A program made the position numbers and the translations under genes. Positions 27,077 to 35,192 of a stretch of DNA of 56,773 nucleotides are shown here, piece by piece (within the stretch, counting starts at the first letter, position 1; every line of letters begins with the position of its first letter). The notes beneath the pieces were generated by a model. It was not told where the DNA came from, made no database searches, and saw only the letters and a program-made list of their open reading frames with translations. Source of the DNA: DAOVQB01 sp023128935 (GTDB lineage: Bacteria > Eisenbacteria > RBG-16-71-46 > CAIMUX01 > WJJG01); NCBI GenBank assembly GCA_030628905.1, contig DAOVQB010000007.1, positions 1 through 56,773 of the forward strand, in the 5' to 3' direction.

Positions 27077-28345
27077 TCAGTACTCGGTGCGCCGTGCCGT
27101 GATCCCTAGCAGCAGGCCGGCTGCTCCGAGGACGGTGAGCATGAAAGAGCCCCCGAAACTCATAAAGGGTAGCGGCAGGCCTGTCACTGGCGCCAGCCCC
27201 AGGGTCATGGCGATGTTGACGGCCGCGTGATAGAAGATCATCGAGATCACCCCGCTGGCAACAATGCTCCCAAACCGAGATCGCACCCTGCGGGCCAGCG
27301 CCAGGCCTCGCAGGAGAAGTACGCCAAAGAGCAGCAGCACGCCCATCCCCGCCAAAAAACCGCCCTCCTCACCCACGACCGAGTAGATGAAGTCAGTATG
27401 CTGCCGCGGTAGAAAGGCCAGCGCTTTCTGCGATCCGCGGCCAAAACCCTGCCCGGTCGCGCATCCCGAGCCGATCGCAATCTTTGATTGGATTACCTGG
27501 TAGCCAGCCCCTGCCGGTTCCCGCTCGGGATGAATGAATGTCTTGAGCCGGGCCTGCTGGTACTCCTCGAGCCCGTCCCACAACCGGGGGGCCTGGACGG
27601 CAATCCCGATCTGGAAAGCAGCAAAGAGCCCAACCAGAAGCCAACCCACCCTGCGGCGGTGAATCAGTAAGACTCCCACACCCACGAACAAGATCCAAAG
27701 GAGTATGCGCAGCGGGATGCCCAGTGGCTTTGGTCCCACGCCGATGAGAACATCAAGGAGTGAGAGAACTGTCACGACTACCGGGGAAACCAGTGTGAAG
27801 AGCGTTAGCCAGGGCAGCCCAGCCACGATGAGCATACCCAATGCTATCACCACAAAGCTCAGGGAAGTGCCCAGATCCGGCTCCTTCAGGACCAGCAGGA
27901 ATGGAACGCCGGCAATCGCGAGCCCGCCGGCTAGCTGCCAGAAGCGGCGCAAGTCACAGCGCTTGCTTGCCAGGAAGCGCCCCAGATACAAGATGACTGC
28001 AATCTTAGCGGGCTCTGAGGGTTGGAAGCGGATGGAACCAAACGCCAGCCAGCGCCTGGCCCCGTGGCTCATCTCGCCCGCGAACAGAACCAGGATAAGG
28101 GAGGCCAGGGCAATCAGGTAGAGCCAGGGCGAGAGGTCCTCCAGGATTCTGGGAGGCAACCAAGCCAGCAGGAACCCAAGTATGCCTCCCAGTAGAATCG
28201 TCCCGATGTGCCTAATGAAGAGGGCGTCATCACCGCCTCGCGATAGCACGGTGGCCGAATAGACGGTAGCCGCACCGATGATCACGAGTAGGGCCACCGG
28301 GATGATCAGGCCCGGCTCCCAGAAGGCCGTGTTCTTGCGAACCAT
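27077..28345 (-). CDS. rodA: Rod-shape SEDS glycosyltransferase RodA
   Basis: Polymerises lipid II into glycan strands for side-wall growth, paired with PBP2. The 422-residue polytopic protein shows the SEDS landmarks HGARRWLAFGSIRFQPSEPAKIAVILYLGRFLA, the large loop with YQVIQSKIAIGSG, FIYSVVGEEGGFLG-like text and the C-terminal GLPLPFMSFGGS. GAGGTG precedes the ATG. Position directly after mrdA supports RodA over FtsW. Confidence 0.95.
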   Translation of the reverse strand: MVRKNTAFWEPGLIIPVALLVIIGAATVYSATVLSRGGDDALFIRHIGTILLGGILGFLLAWLPPRILEDLSPWLYLIALASLILVLFAGEMSHGARRWLAFGSIRFQPSEPAKIAVILYLGRFLASKRCDLRRFWQLAGGLAIAGVPFLLVLKEPDLGTSLSFVVIALGMLIVAGLPWLTLFTLVSPVVVTVLSLLDVLIGVGPKPLGIPLRILLWILFVGVGVLLIHRRRVGWLLVGLFAAFQIGIAVQAPRLWDGLEEYQQARLKTFIHPEREPAGAGYQVIQSKIAIGSGCATGQGFGRGSQKALAFLPRQHTDFIYSVVGEEGGFLAGMGVLLLFGVLLLRGLALARRVRSRFGSIVASGVISMIFYHAAVNIAMTLGLAPVTGLPLPFMSFGGSFMLTVLGAAGLLLGITARRTEY

Positions 28346-28387
28346 GACACCTCACCCCTGTGCCCGGCCGGCCCGTTTCCGGCTGTG

Positions 28388-28430
28388 GGGCTTAGTGCCC
28401 CGGTCCATAAATACGGTGGCATTCGGCCGC
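28388..28430. repeat. Second copy of the 43-nt near-repeat, at the mrdA stop
   Basis: Covers the last 13 codons of mrdA (stop included) and four bases past it. Partner of 22923-22965 (36 of 43 identical). Here it is coding, which makes this the likely source if the other copy is a decayed duplicate. Confidence 0.45.
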
Positions 28431-30275
28431 CACTTTTTCCGACAGCATTTCCGGGCCTCCCAGCAGAAAGGCCTCGAGCACGGCCTGTACTACAGGGGCG
28501 GCCACCGATCCCCCGTGCCCTGATTCCTCGATCACCGCCACCGCCACGATCTGGGGATTCTCCATGGGCGCCACGCCCACAAAGAGGGCATGATCCTCTC
28601 CGTGGGGATTCTGGGATGTCCCCGTCTTGCCTCCCACGCACACGCCGGGAACCCGTGCGCGCCAGCCGGTTCCGCGGCGACCCTGAACCGCTGCCTCCAG
28701 CAAATCCCTTAGCACAACTAGGTGCGAGTCGGGGACTCCCAGGTCACCGACCACATTCTGCTGTCCCGCATGATCCCAGATCAGAGTACCGTCATATCCG
28801 ACGGCCCTCAGGGTCATGTGCGGATGGCGCACCACCCCATCGCTCACTATGGCAGCAAAGAGAGATGCCAGCTGGATTGGCGTGAGCAGGATCTCTCCCT
28901 GGCCAATGGAGATGTTCAGCGCATTGCCCGCCGGGGGTTCGGTTCCCAACCTCCGCCGGTACCAGTCCATCGTCGGGATCAGTCCCTCGCGCTCCTCCGG
29001 AAGGTCGATGCCGGTCAGTGCATCCAGGTTGAGCGACCCTGCGAAGCGCAGCAGTCGTTCCAGTCCCATGGCCCGCCCCACTTGATAGAAGTAGACGTCG
29101 CATGACTGCTCGAAGGCCCCGCGCAATTCCAGTCGCCCGTGGCCCTCCTCCTTCCAGCAGCCATAGACACGCCGGCCAAACCGGTATTCTCCGCGGCAAG
29201 GCTCAAATGCCATCTCCCCACTCACGATGCCCTCATCCAGGCCTGCCAGCGCGGTGACTACTTTGAACGTAGAACCAGGCGGATAGGCAGCCTGAATCAC
29301 CCGATTGAGCAGCGGATGGGTCTCGTCATTCAGGGCTTTCCACTGCGCCGGTGTAAGCCCATGGGCGAAGTCGTTCGGATCGAACCCCGGACTGCTTGCG
29401 CAGACAAGTACCTCCCCAGTCCATGGGTCCAAGGCAACCAGTGACCCCCGCACGGGGGCACTACCTTCTTCCCCGTGCGGCTGGGCTTTCCGGAGCGCGT
29501 CCTCGGCCACGCGCTGCAGCCGCGCATCCAGGGTGAGGTAGAGATCGCTGCCTGGTTTGGCAGGCTTGGGCGGGAGGTCGGAAAACAGATCAGTTGTGCG
29601 CCCAACAGCATCGACCTCTACAGAGGTCTCGCCGTCGGTCCCGTGCAGCATGGTTTCGTACTGGAACTCGATGCCCGAGCGGCCTAGGAAAACCCCCCTG
29701 CGGAAGCGCAGATCCCCCGCCTTTTCCAACTCCTCCTCCTCGATGACGCCCACATGGCCCAGTACATGCGCAGCCAGGTCTCCGTTTGGGTACCAGCGCA
29801 CCGGGATGCTGCTGCGCGTGATTCCCTGTATCGGGTAGAGCCGCTCGAAGAAAGGCGCCAAGGCGGATATTTGCATGTCTCGCGCGATCAGCAGCGGCTC
29901 GAACATGCGCCTGTAGCGCAGCGCCCGCTGCTCCAAAACGTCCGCATCCCTGCCCAGAATCGCCGCGACCTCCTCGACCGCCCCGCGCAACCGTCTCTGA
30001 TCCCGGTAGGCCGGATGTCCAGCCTCCAGGTTGAGGTTGAATCCAACGCGGCTGCCTGCCAGCAGTCGGCCCTCGCGATCGTAGATCCTGCCGCGCTGTG
30101 CTGGAATCCTTTCCGGGCGCACCATATTCTTGAGCGCTTGCTCGGCATAAGTGTGCCCCTGCATGATCTGCAAATAGAAAAGGCGTCCAGCCAGCAGCAA
30201 CAGCAAGGCAATGACCAAGAGCGAGAGGCATAAGATGCGCACGCGCTGCTGGCCTACTTTCTCGGAGAGTGGCAC
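28392..30275 (-). CDS. mrdA: Penicillin-binding protein 2 (elongation transpeptidase)
   Basis: Cross-links new peptidoglycan in the side wall with RodA. About 627 residues: one N-terminal membrane helix, the PBP dimerisation/pedestal domain, then the transpeptidase with the nucleophile motif PPGSTFKVV, SCD in EQSCDVYFYQVG and KTG in GGKTGTSQN. Some PBP2 text is clear (RGRIYDREGRLLA; FDPNDFAHG). A GTG at 30275 behind GGAGGATT is the likely start; it overlaps mreD by 22 bp. Confidence 0.95.
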   Translation of the reverse strand: MPLSEKVGQQRVRILCLSLLVIALLLLLAGRLFYLQIMQGHTYAEQALKNMVRPERIPAQRGRIYDREGRLLAGSRVGFNLNLEAGHPAYRDQRRLRGAVEEVAAILGRDADVLEQRALRYRRMFEPLLIARDMQISALAPFFERLYPIQGITRSSIPVRWYPNGDLAAHVLGHVGVIEEEELEKAGDLRFRRGVFLGRSGIEFQYETMLHGTDGETSVEVDAVGRTTDLFSDLPPKPAKPGSDLYLTLDARLQRVAEDALRKAQPHGEEGSAPVRGSLVALDPWTGEVLVCASSPGFDPNDFAHGLTPAQWKALNDETHPLLNRVIQAAYPPGSTFKVVTALAGLDEGIVSGEMAFEPCRGEYRFGRRVYGCWKEEGHGRLELRGAFEQSCDVYFYQVGRAMGLERLLRFAGSLNLDALTGIDLPEEREGLIPTMDWYRRRLGTEPPAGNALNISIGQGEILLTPIQLASLFAAIVSDGVVRHPHMTLRAVGYDGTLIWDHAGQQNVVGDLGVPDSHLVVLRDLLEAAVQGRRGTGWRARVPGVCVGGKTGTSQNPHGEDHALFVGVAPMENPQIVAVAVIEESGHGGSVAAPVVQAVLEAFLLGGPEMLSEKVAAECHRIYGPGH

Positions 30276-30754
30276 CGCCAATCCTCCAGAAATACTCGGG
30301 GCATCAAGGCGACCACCCCCGGGACTAGAAGCGCTGTGTAGAGAGCCGTGGCAGGCGAGACGCGCAGCCAGTACAGCAGCGCACGACCCGGGGCCCCAGA
30401 GGTTATCACCAGGGCCCGAATCAAATCGTGTCCCAGGAGGAGCAGGGCCAGCAGGATCGTCTGCACTAGCGGATTGCCGCGATTGACACTGCGCGCGGTG
30501 GAGCCTGCGGCGAACCCGACACCAGCTAGCAGCAACGACTCAAGCCCCAGCCATCCAGGGTCCGCGCAACCGCGCAATAGCCCCACGACGAAACCGACCA
30601 GCAGCCCGCCCTTCATGCCACCCGAGAGACCAGCGTAGATGACTAGCGCGAAACCAATGTCAGGACGGATACCCCCGATGGAGATGCGGGGGACCACCGT
30701 AGCCTCCAGGAGTGTTACGGCAAATATCAACAACAGGTAGCGCAGATAGAACAC
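30254..30754 (-). CDS. mreD: Rod-shape determining membrane protein MreD
   Basis: A 166-residue protein with four to five hydrophobic segments (YLLLIFAVTLLEATVVP; PDIGFALVIYAGLSGGMKGGLLVGFVVGLLRGC), in the size and placement of MreD, which links MreC to the elongasome. The family is weakly conserved, so the call rests largely on order: mreB-mreC-mreD-mrdA. The GTG start overlaps nothing but lies 10 bp after mreC. Confidence 0.9.
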   Translation of the reverse strand: MFYLRYLLLIFAVTLLEATVVPRISIGGIRPDIGFALVIYAGLSGGMKGGLLVGFVVGLLRGCADPGWLGLESLLLAGVGFAAGSTARSVNRGNPLVQTILLALLLLGHDLIRALVITSGAPGRALLYWLRVSPATALYTALLVPGVVALMPRVFLEDWRCHSPRK

Positions 30755-30764
30755 GGTTCAGCAA

Positions 30765-31568
30765 TCATCCCCCCGTTTCGGCCCCGGATACCAACAAGAA
30801 AACCTCTTCTGTGCGATCCAAGTCTACCAGGGGTCTCACGAGGATATGCTTGACCAAACTGGTCGAATCATCCCTGACTGACACCACTTCTCCGATGCGG
30901 AGCGCCTTGGGAAAGACCCCGCCATATCCGCTTGTAATGACCATCTCGCCTGTGCTGACCTGGCTCTGTATGGGAATCCCCTCCATATCCAATAGGCCCT
31001 GTGCGGCATTCCAGCTCAGCATCCCCACATACCGGCCATCCTGTAGCATGCCGCACACCTGCAGGGCGCCATGACGCAAGGTCTTCACCCAGCTTTTTCC
31101 CTCTTCCGTGCTGACGATGACGCCTATCAGTCCCTCAACGCCCAGGATTGGCCGCCCCACGCAAGCTCCCTCGCGCGAGCCACGTGAAATGATCAGGATC
31201 TCTCCCCAGCGGTCAGGTGCGCGTCCGACGATCTGGGCCGGCGTCAGCTCGTGCTGTGCGCGGCGCGCGAAACCCAGCTGCTCCCGCAGGCGTTCGTTAT
31301 CCTGCATGGCAGCCTGGTGTGTGGAATCAATCAGCCGCTGCGTGGCCAGTTCGCACCGCAGCAGCTCTAGCTCATCGGCGGGTTCCTGGGGTGCAGAATT
31401 GAAGAAAAGCACCAGTCGAAAGGGATAGAGCACACTGCCGCGCAGCAGCTTGGCGGCATTCAGCCGGAACGCGGTACCGGGCAGGAGCAAGGCAAGCGAA
31501 ACACTGACCACCAGACCCAGAACCACCCAGTCACCGATCCCTGGATAGTCGGCTCCCCTGCGAACCAT
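30765..31568 (-). CDS. mreC: Rod-shape determining protein MreC
   Basis: Periplasmic scaffold of the elongasome. About 267 residues: an N-terminal membrane helix (VVLGLVVSVSLALLLPG), a coiled coil (ELELLRCELATQRLIDS to LREQLGF), then the beta-barrel domains with ILIISRGSREG, GVEGLIGVIV and VITSGYGGVFPKALRIG. The ATG at 31568 has ATCGGAG upstream; the longer frame from 31607 is less likely. Lies 54 bp after mreB. Confidence 0.94.
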   Translation of the reverse strand: MVRRGADYPGIGDWVVLGLVVSVSLALLLPGTAFRLNAAKLLRGSVLYPFRLVLFFNSAPQEPADELELLRCELATQRLIDSTHQAAMQDNERLREQLGFARRAQHELTPAQIVGRAPDRWGEILIISRGSREGACVGRPILGVEGLIGVIVSTEEGKSWVKTLRHGALQVCGMLQDGRYVGMLSWNAAQGLLDMEGIPIQSQVSTGEMVITSGYGGVFPKALRIGEVVSVRDDSTSLVKHILVRPLVDLDRTEEVFLLVSGAETGG

Positions 31569-31622
31569 GCTTGACTCCGATGGCGCGATCCCCTGCGCGC
31601 AGTGCACGCGGAAAATAGGACA

Positions 31623-32657
31623 CTAGACGTTGCCCTTCACGAGAACCTTCTCGTAATCCTCGATCTGCTCGAGGATCTTCCCGCAGCCCAGAACGACGCA
31701 GAGCAGCGCTTCATCTGCGACCGTAATAGGCAGGTTCGTCGCCTCCCTGAGCAGCATGTCCAGACCCCGCAGCAGCGATCCGCCTCCGGTCATCACGATA
31801 CCCCGATCCACAATATCGGAGGCCAGCTCCGGCGGCGTCTGCTCAAGCGACTGTTTGAGGCCCTCGACAATCGCACTGATGGGCTCCTGCAGGGCCTCGC
31901 GGATCTCAACCGACGTTACCTTGATTGTCTTGGGTATGCCCCCAATCAGGTCGCGCCCCTTAATTTCCAGCTCCAGCTCCTCCTCAAGCGGAAACCCACT
32001 ACCGATCTCTATCTTGATTCGTTCGGCCGTGCGGTCGCCGATTAGCAGGTTATACGCCCGCTTGATGTATTGCTGGATGGCCTCGTCCATCTTGTCGCCC
32101 GCGACCCTGAGACTCGTATCGTGCACGATGCCATTGAGTGTTATGACCGCGATCTCGGTCGTACCACCTCCGATGTCGATGACCATGTTGCCGATCGGTT
32201 TGTCAACCGGAAGCCCAACACCGATGGCAGCCGCAATCGGTTCTGCCACCAGGAACACCTCCCGGGCTCCTGCTCGCTCGGCGGAATCGCGCACTGCCCG
32301 TTTCTCCACCTCTGTGATGCCGGAAGGGACGCTGATGATAATCCGGGGGTGCACGAGGAATCGGTTCTTCTGAACCTTTGAGATCAGCTTGCGCAACAGC
32401 TCCTCGGTCATTTCAAAGTCGGCGATAACACCATCCCTCATCGGACGGACCGCCTCGATTTCGTGGGGCGTGCGGCCGAGCATCGCCTTGGCCTCAGTGC
32501 CCACGGCGAGGACCTTGCGGGTCGCTCTTTCCACGGCAGTGACCGAGGGCTCATTGAGCACAATCCCCTTGCCCTTGACACAGACCAGCGTGTTGGCCGT
32601 GCCCAGGTCAATGGCGATATCGTTGGACATGAAACCGATGAGCTTATTGAGGAACAT
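31623..32657 (-). CDS. mreB: Actin-like rod-shape protein MreB
   Basis: Filament protein that steers wall synthesis. The ~344 residues show the actin-fold motifs SNDIAIDLGTANTLVCVKG (phosphate 1), VIDIGGGTTEIAVI (phosphate 2), ADEALLCVVLGCGK at the C-terminus, and MTGGGSLLRGLD (adenosine). The ATG at 32657 gives the usual MreB N-terminus with an amphipathic lead (FLNKLIGFM). First gene of the 32-kb minus-strand run, so its upstream gap should hold the main promoter. Confidence 0.96.
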   Translation of the reverse strand: MFLNKLIGFMSNDIAIDLGTANTLVCVKGKGIVLNEPSVTAVERATRKVLAVGTEAKAMLGRTPHEIEAVRPMRDGVIADFEMTEELLRKLISKVQKNRFLVHPRIIISVPSGITEVEKRAVRDSAERAGAREVFLVAEPIAAAIGVGLPVDKPIGNMVIDIGGGTTEIAVITLNGIVHDTSLRVAGDKMDEAIQQYIKRAYNLLIGDRTAERIKIEIGSGFPLEEELELEIKGRDLIGGIPKTIKVTSVEIREALQEPISAIVEGLKQSLEQTPPELASDIVDRGIVMTGGGSLLRGLDMLLREATNLPITVADEALLCVVLGCGKILEQIEDYEKVLVKGNV

Positions 32658-32946
32658 GGATGAACTTGACTCCCGGCATCCCTGCCACCTATCCAAAGGA
32701 CGATTCCCTAACTCACCTTTATCAGAGGAGCTATACCCCCCGGAAAGGAAGGTTTCCTGCCTGTCAACTTATCAGAAGCCCCACGAGGACGCAAGTTTTT
32801 CGCCCCACGGTGCCGTGCTACCCCACCTGGGCATTTGACCTTGACCGGTTTTCGACCCGTTGTTAGGGTTTATCGGCACATTGAGTGGATTCGTGAAGCC
32901 CTGAAACAGTGGCCCCCGGGTTTCTGAACATGGGAGGTGAAGGGAC
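32658..32946. other. Divergent gap between mreB and a small secreted-protein gene
   Basis: No gene. It holds an 8-bp direct repeat TTATCAGA at 32719-32726 and 32769-32776, exactly 50 bp apart, with a GGAAA...TTTCC inverted repeat between them. For the plus strand a TTGACC (32841-32846), 17-base spacer, TAGGGT (32864-32869) pair is a weak promoter candidate. On the minus strand a perfect TTGACA (complement of 32762-32767) has no well-placed -10 box. Confidence 0.4.
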
Positions 32947-33423
32947 GTGATCAGATGGTTGCTTGTCGCCCTATTGCCCGGGCTCATTCTTATGCCCGGC
33001 GCGGACCCTGCCGCCGCCTCGCAGTCTTCTGAGCTGGAGAAGATTGCGGGGGTTCTGACCGGGAAAGTTTCTTCCGACTCAGGTACGGGATTGGCGGGAG
33101 TCCAGATCAAGATTTTCGAGGAGGGTTTCCTGGTCAATGACACCGAGACCGGCAGCGACGGCAGCTACAGACTGGAGTTTTCCTACCTGCCGGATATCGA
33201 TTGGACCATTCTGGTCTGGTTTGTCCTACCCGGCAGTGATCTGATCCCTGAAATCATGATCCTCAGGGAGAGCCTAAAATCCAAGGATATGGAGCTATGG
33301 AGTCCGTGTCTCCCGCGGATTCATTTGAACGCCCGCATGCGCCACGATGTCACGCTCCTGACCGAAGCGGCCAAACTGGCACAAATCTCGGAACTCGATT
33401 GCTTGGCGGGGCAGGGAAACTAG
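32947..33423 (+). CDS. Small secreted protein with carboxypeptidase-regulatory-like (Cna-B/Ig) domain
   Basis: A 158-residue protein with a signal peptide (LLVALLPGLILMPGADPAAAS). Residues ~35-75 read GVLTGKVSSDSGTGLAGVQIKIFEEG...TGSDGSYRLEF, the pattern of a carboxypeptidase-regulatory-like beta-sandwich. The rest has no family I recognise. The GTG start follows GGAGGTGAAGG, a strong site. Probably outside the cytoplasm; possibly co-transcribed with the SUMF1 lipoprotein gene 119 bp on. Function unknown. Confidence 0.7.
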   Translation: MIRWLLVALLPGLILMPGADPAAASQSSELEKIAGVLTGKVSSDSGTGLAGVQIKIFEEGFLVNDTETGSDGSYRLEFSYLPDIDWTILVWFVLPGSDLIPEIMILRESLKSKDMELWSPCLPRIHLNARMRHDVTLLTEAAKLAQISELDCLAGQGN

Positions 33424-33476
33424 GGGGCATCGTCGTCCCACCTAGGGAACCCCATAACTGGGGGCGCAAGCCCACA

Positions 33477-33520
33477 CCCCAGCGGGTAGGTGTCGCCTTC
33501 CTGACAGCTACCCACTGGGG
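33477..33520 (+). promoter_or_regulatory. Strong RNA hairpin in the leader of the SUMF1 lipoprotein gene
   Basis: Arms CCCCAG-c-GGGTAG-g-TGTC (33477-33494) and GACA-g-CTACCC-a-CTGGGG (33503-33520) pair over 16 bp with two mismatches around an 8-nt loop. It ends 22 nt before the ATG at 33543. No T run follows, so it is not an intrinsic terminator. An upstream CTGGGG (33458-33463) could pair with the same CCCCAG arm, and a GGGC-gcaa-GCCC tetraloop hairpin lies between (33462-33473), so two mutually exclusive folds are possible. Confidence 0.5.
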
Positions 33521-33542
33521 AAGCGAGAATGGAGGATTGAGC

Positions 33543-35108
33543 ATGGCGCGGCGAGGCTTGGTCGCGGCCGCGGCAGTCACGGCAATCATCACTGCCGGTT
33601 GCAGCAGCGACGACCCGGTGAGGGTTGAGGCCACGGAGGGGCCCCCGCCCCCGGAATGGGTCCACATTGCGGCCACCGCACCGGATCAGATCACGCTCCG
33701 GTGGGAAGCGGGTAGCGCCAACGAGCGGGGTCTCCAAATCCGGAGATCCTTGCATATGGATAGCGGCTATGCCGATCACGATACGGTTGCGTCCGATACC
33801 GAGGAATACATCGATACAATCGCGGTAGAGAGCGCTACGACCTACTACTACCGCATTTTAGCCTATGATGTGCTGGGGCGCCGCGGCGATGCTTCGCCCC
33901 CCGTCGGGGCCGAAGCGGTTGAAAACACAACGCCATCGACCCCCAGCAATCCCACTCCGAGTACCAACGCCACTGGCATTGAAGGCCTCACACCTCTGAT
34001 TTGGAGCTGCTCGGATGCCGATCCGGGAGATACCATTTCCCATGACCTGTACTTTGGGCAGTCGCGCGTCGGCTTGGAATTGCTGGCCGGCGGTCTTTCG
34101 GATACGAGTTTTGTGCCCGACTTCAGTGTAACCCTCACTCGTTCGTATTTCTGGAGGGTCGTGACCACTGACAGTCACGGCGCCACTGCCTTGTCCCCAA
34201 TCTGGAACTTCAGCACACGCATTGAGCAAGTTCACATCCCAGATGGCTATTTCATCCACGGTGATTGCGGTCTTTTCTCACCTGACCGGCCTGATCTCTA
34301 TTGTCCGAGCGACAATCCGCTCTTCGTGGCTGCCTTCAATATCGATAAATTCGAGGTCTCGAATCAGCTCTATTCCCACTTTCTGCAAAACCTGCTCGAT
34401 GGGCATTGGATCCATGTGGTTGACGGACGGGTCTATTCCAAGGTGGCCGACACGCTCTTTGCCAAGACCTATCCCTTGGGCGATGAGCACTCAGGCGTTG
34501 AGTTCTCCGAATCGGCTGGCGGACAGGGCTCTTTCATCCCGCGCGCCGGCAAAGAGAACCACCCCGTCATTGAAGTCACATGGGATGGTGCCCAGCGCTA
34601 TGCCCGTTCCCTGGGACGCCGGCTTCCAACCGAAGCCGAGTGGGAGAAAACCGCCCGTGGTACATCGGATGCCTGCGGTGACTCCCTCTTCTTGCTTCCC
34701 GACTCGACCGAGCTTCGCGTGGGCGTTGGCTTCCCCTATCCGTGGGGAACGGATGCTGACCGCCATTGCTTCAATTACTACGACAGCGGCGACCCATATG
34801 AATCACGCGTTTGCGTGGCCACCACACCGGCCGGCTTCTATGACGGCAGCACCCACGATGGGTTCTCCACCAAGAACAACGCCAGCCAGTGGGGCCAGGA
34901 TGGTGTGTTTGACCTAGCGGGAAACGTGGCGGAGTGGTGTCAAGACAGCTTCGAGCCATACCAGAGCGGGAGCTACGGAAACCTGAGGGTTGTCAAGGGC
35001 GGTAGCTGGCGATCCGAAGCGCATTGGTGTCAGACATTCTGGCGCGTTGGCGCTAACGTTGACAGCTGCGACAACGCCATCGGATTTCGAACCGTATTTT
35101 CCGAATAA
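33543..35108 (+). CDS. Lipoprotein with fibronectin-type-III region and SUMF1/FGE-like domain
   Basis: A predicted lipoprotein of 521 residues with lipobox ITAGCSS near residue 20. Next come an Fn3 domain (PDQITLRWEAGSANERG... TYYYRILAYDVLGRRGDAS) and a second beta-sandwich (LIWSCSDADPGDTISHDLYFG). From about 225 to the end it is a formylglycine-generating-enzyme-like (SUMF1) fold: FNIDKFEVSNQLYSHFL, HPVIEVTWDGAQRYARSLGRRLPTEAEWEKTARG, VFDLAGNVAEWCQD, VVKGGSW and IGFRTVF. In bacteria such domains are often carbohydrate- or partner-binding rather than enzymes; I cannot tell here. The ATG has GGAGGATTG upstream. Confidence 0.88.
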   Translation: MARRGLVAAAAVTAIITAGCSSDDPVRVEATEGPPPPEWVHIAATAPDQITLRWEAGSANERGLQIRRSLHMDSGYADHDTVASDTEEYIDTIAVESATTYYYRILAYDVLGRRGDASPPVGAEAVENTTPSTPSNPTPSTNATGIEGLTPLIWSCSDADPGDTISHDLYFGQSRVGLELLAGGLSDTSFVPDFSVTLTRSYFWRVVTTDSHGATALSPIWNFSTRIEQVHIPDGYFIHGDCGLFSPDRPDLYCPSDNPLFVAAFNIDKFEVSNQLYSHFLQNLLDGHWIHVVDGRVYSKVADTLFAKTYPLGDEHSGVEFSESAGGQGSFIPRAGKENHPVIEVTWDGAQRYARSLGRRLPTEAEWEKTARGTSDACGDSLFLLPDSTELRVGVGFPYPWGTDADRHCFNYYDSGDPYESRVCVATTPAGFYDGSTHDGFSTKNNASQWGQDGVFDLAGNVAEWCQDSFEPYQSGSYGNLRVVKGGSWRSEAHWCQTFWRVGANVDSCDNAIGFRTVFSE

Positions 35109-35192
35109 AGCCCCTTGGAATGCTGTCAAGAACATGCTCCTTCGCTTGTGTCATCCAAGTAAGAACCGTTGCGCGCAGGAGAACGAGATAGA

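Noticed and set aside
33477..33520. Intrinsic terminator after the small secreted protein
   Set aside because: Strong stem but no T run on the 3' side.
33424..33542. Cyclic di-GMP (GEMM) riboswitch
   Set aside because: GCGCAAGCC and GGTAGGTG recall parts of the motif, but the order, the P2 tetraloop and the spacing do not fit.
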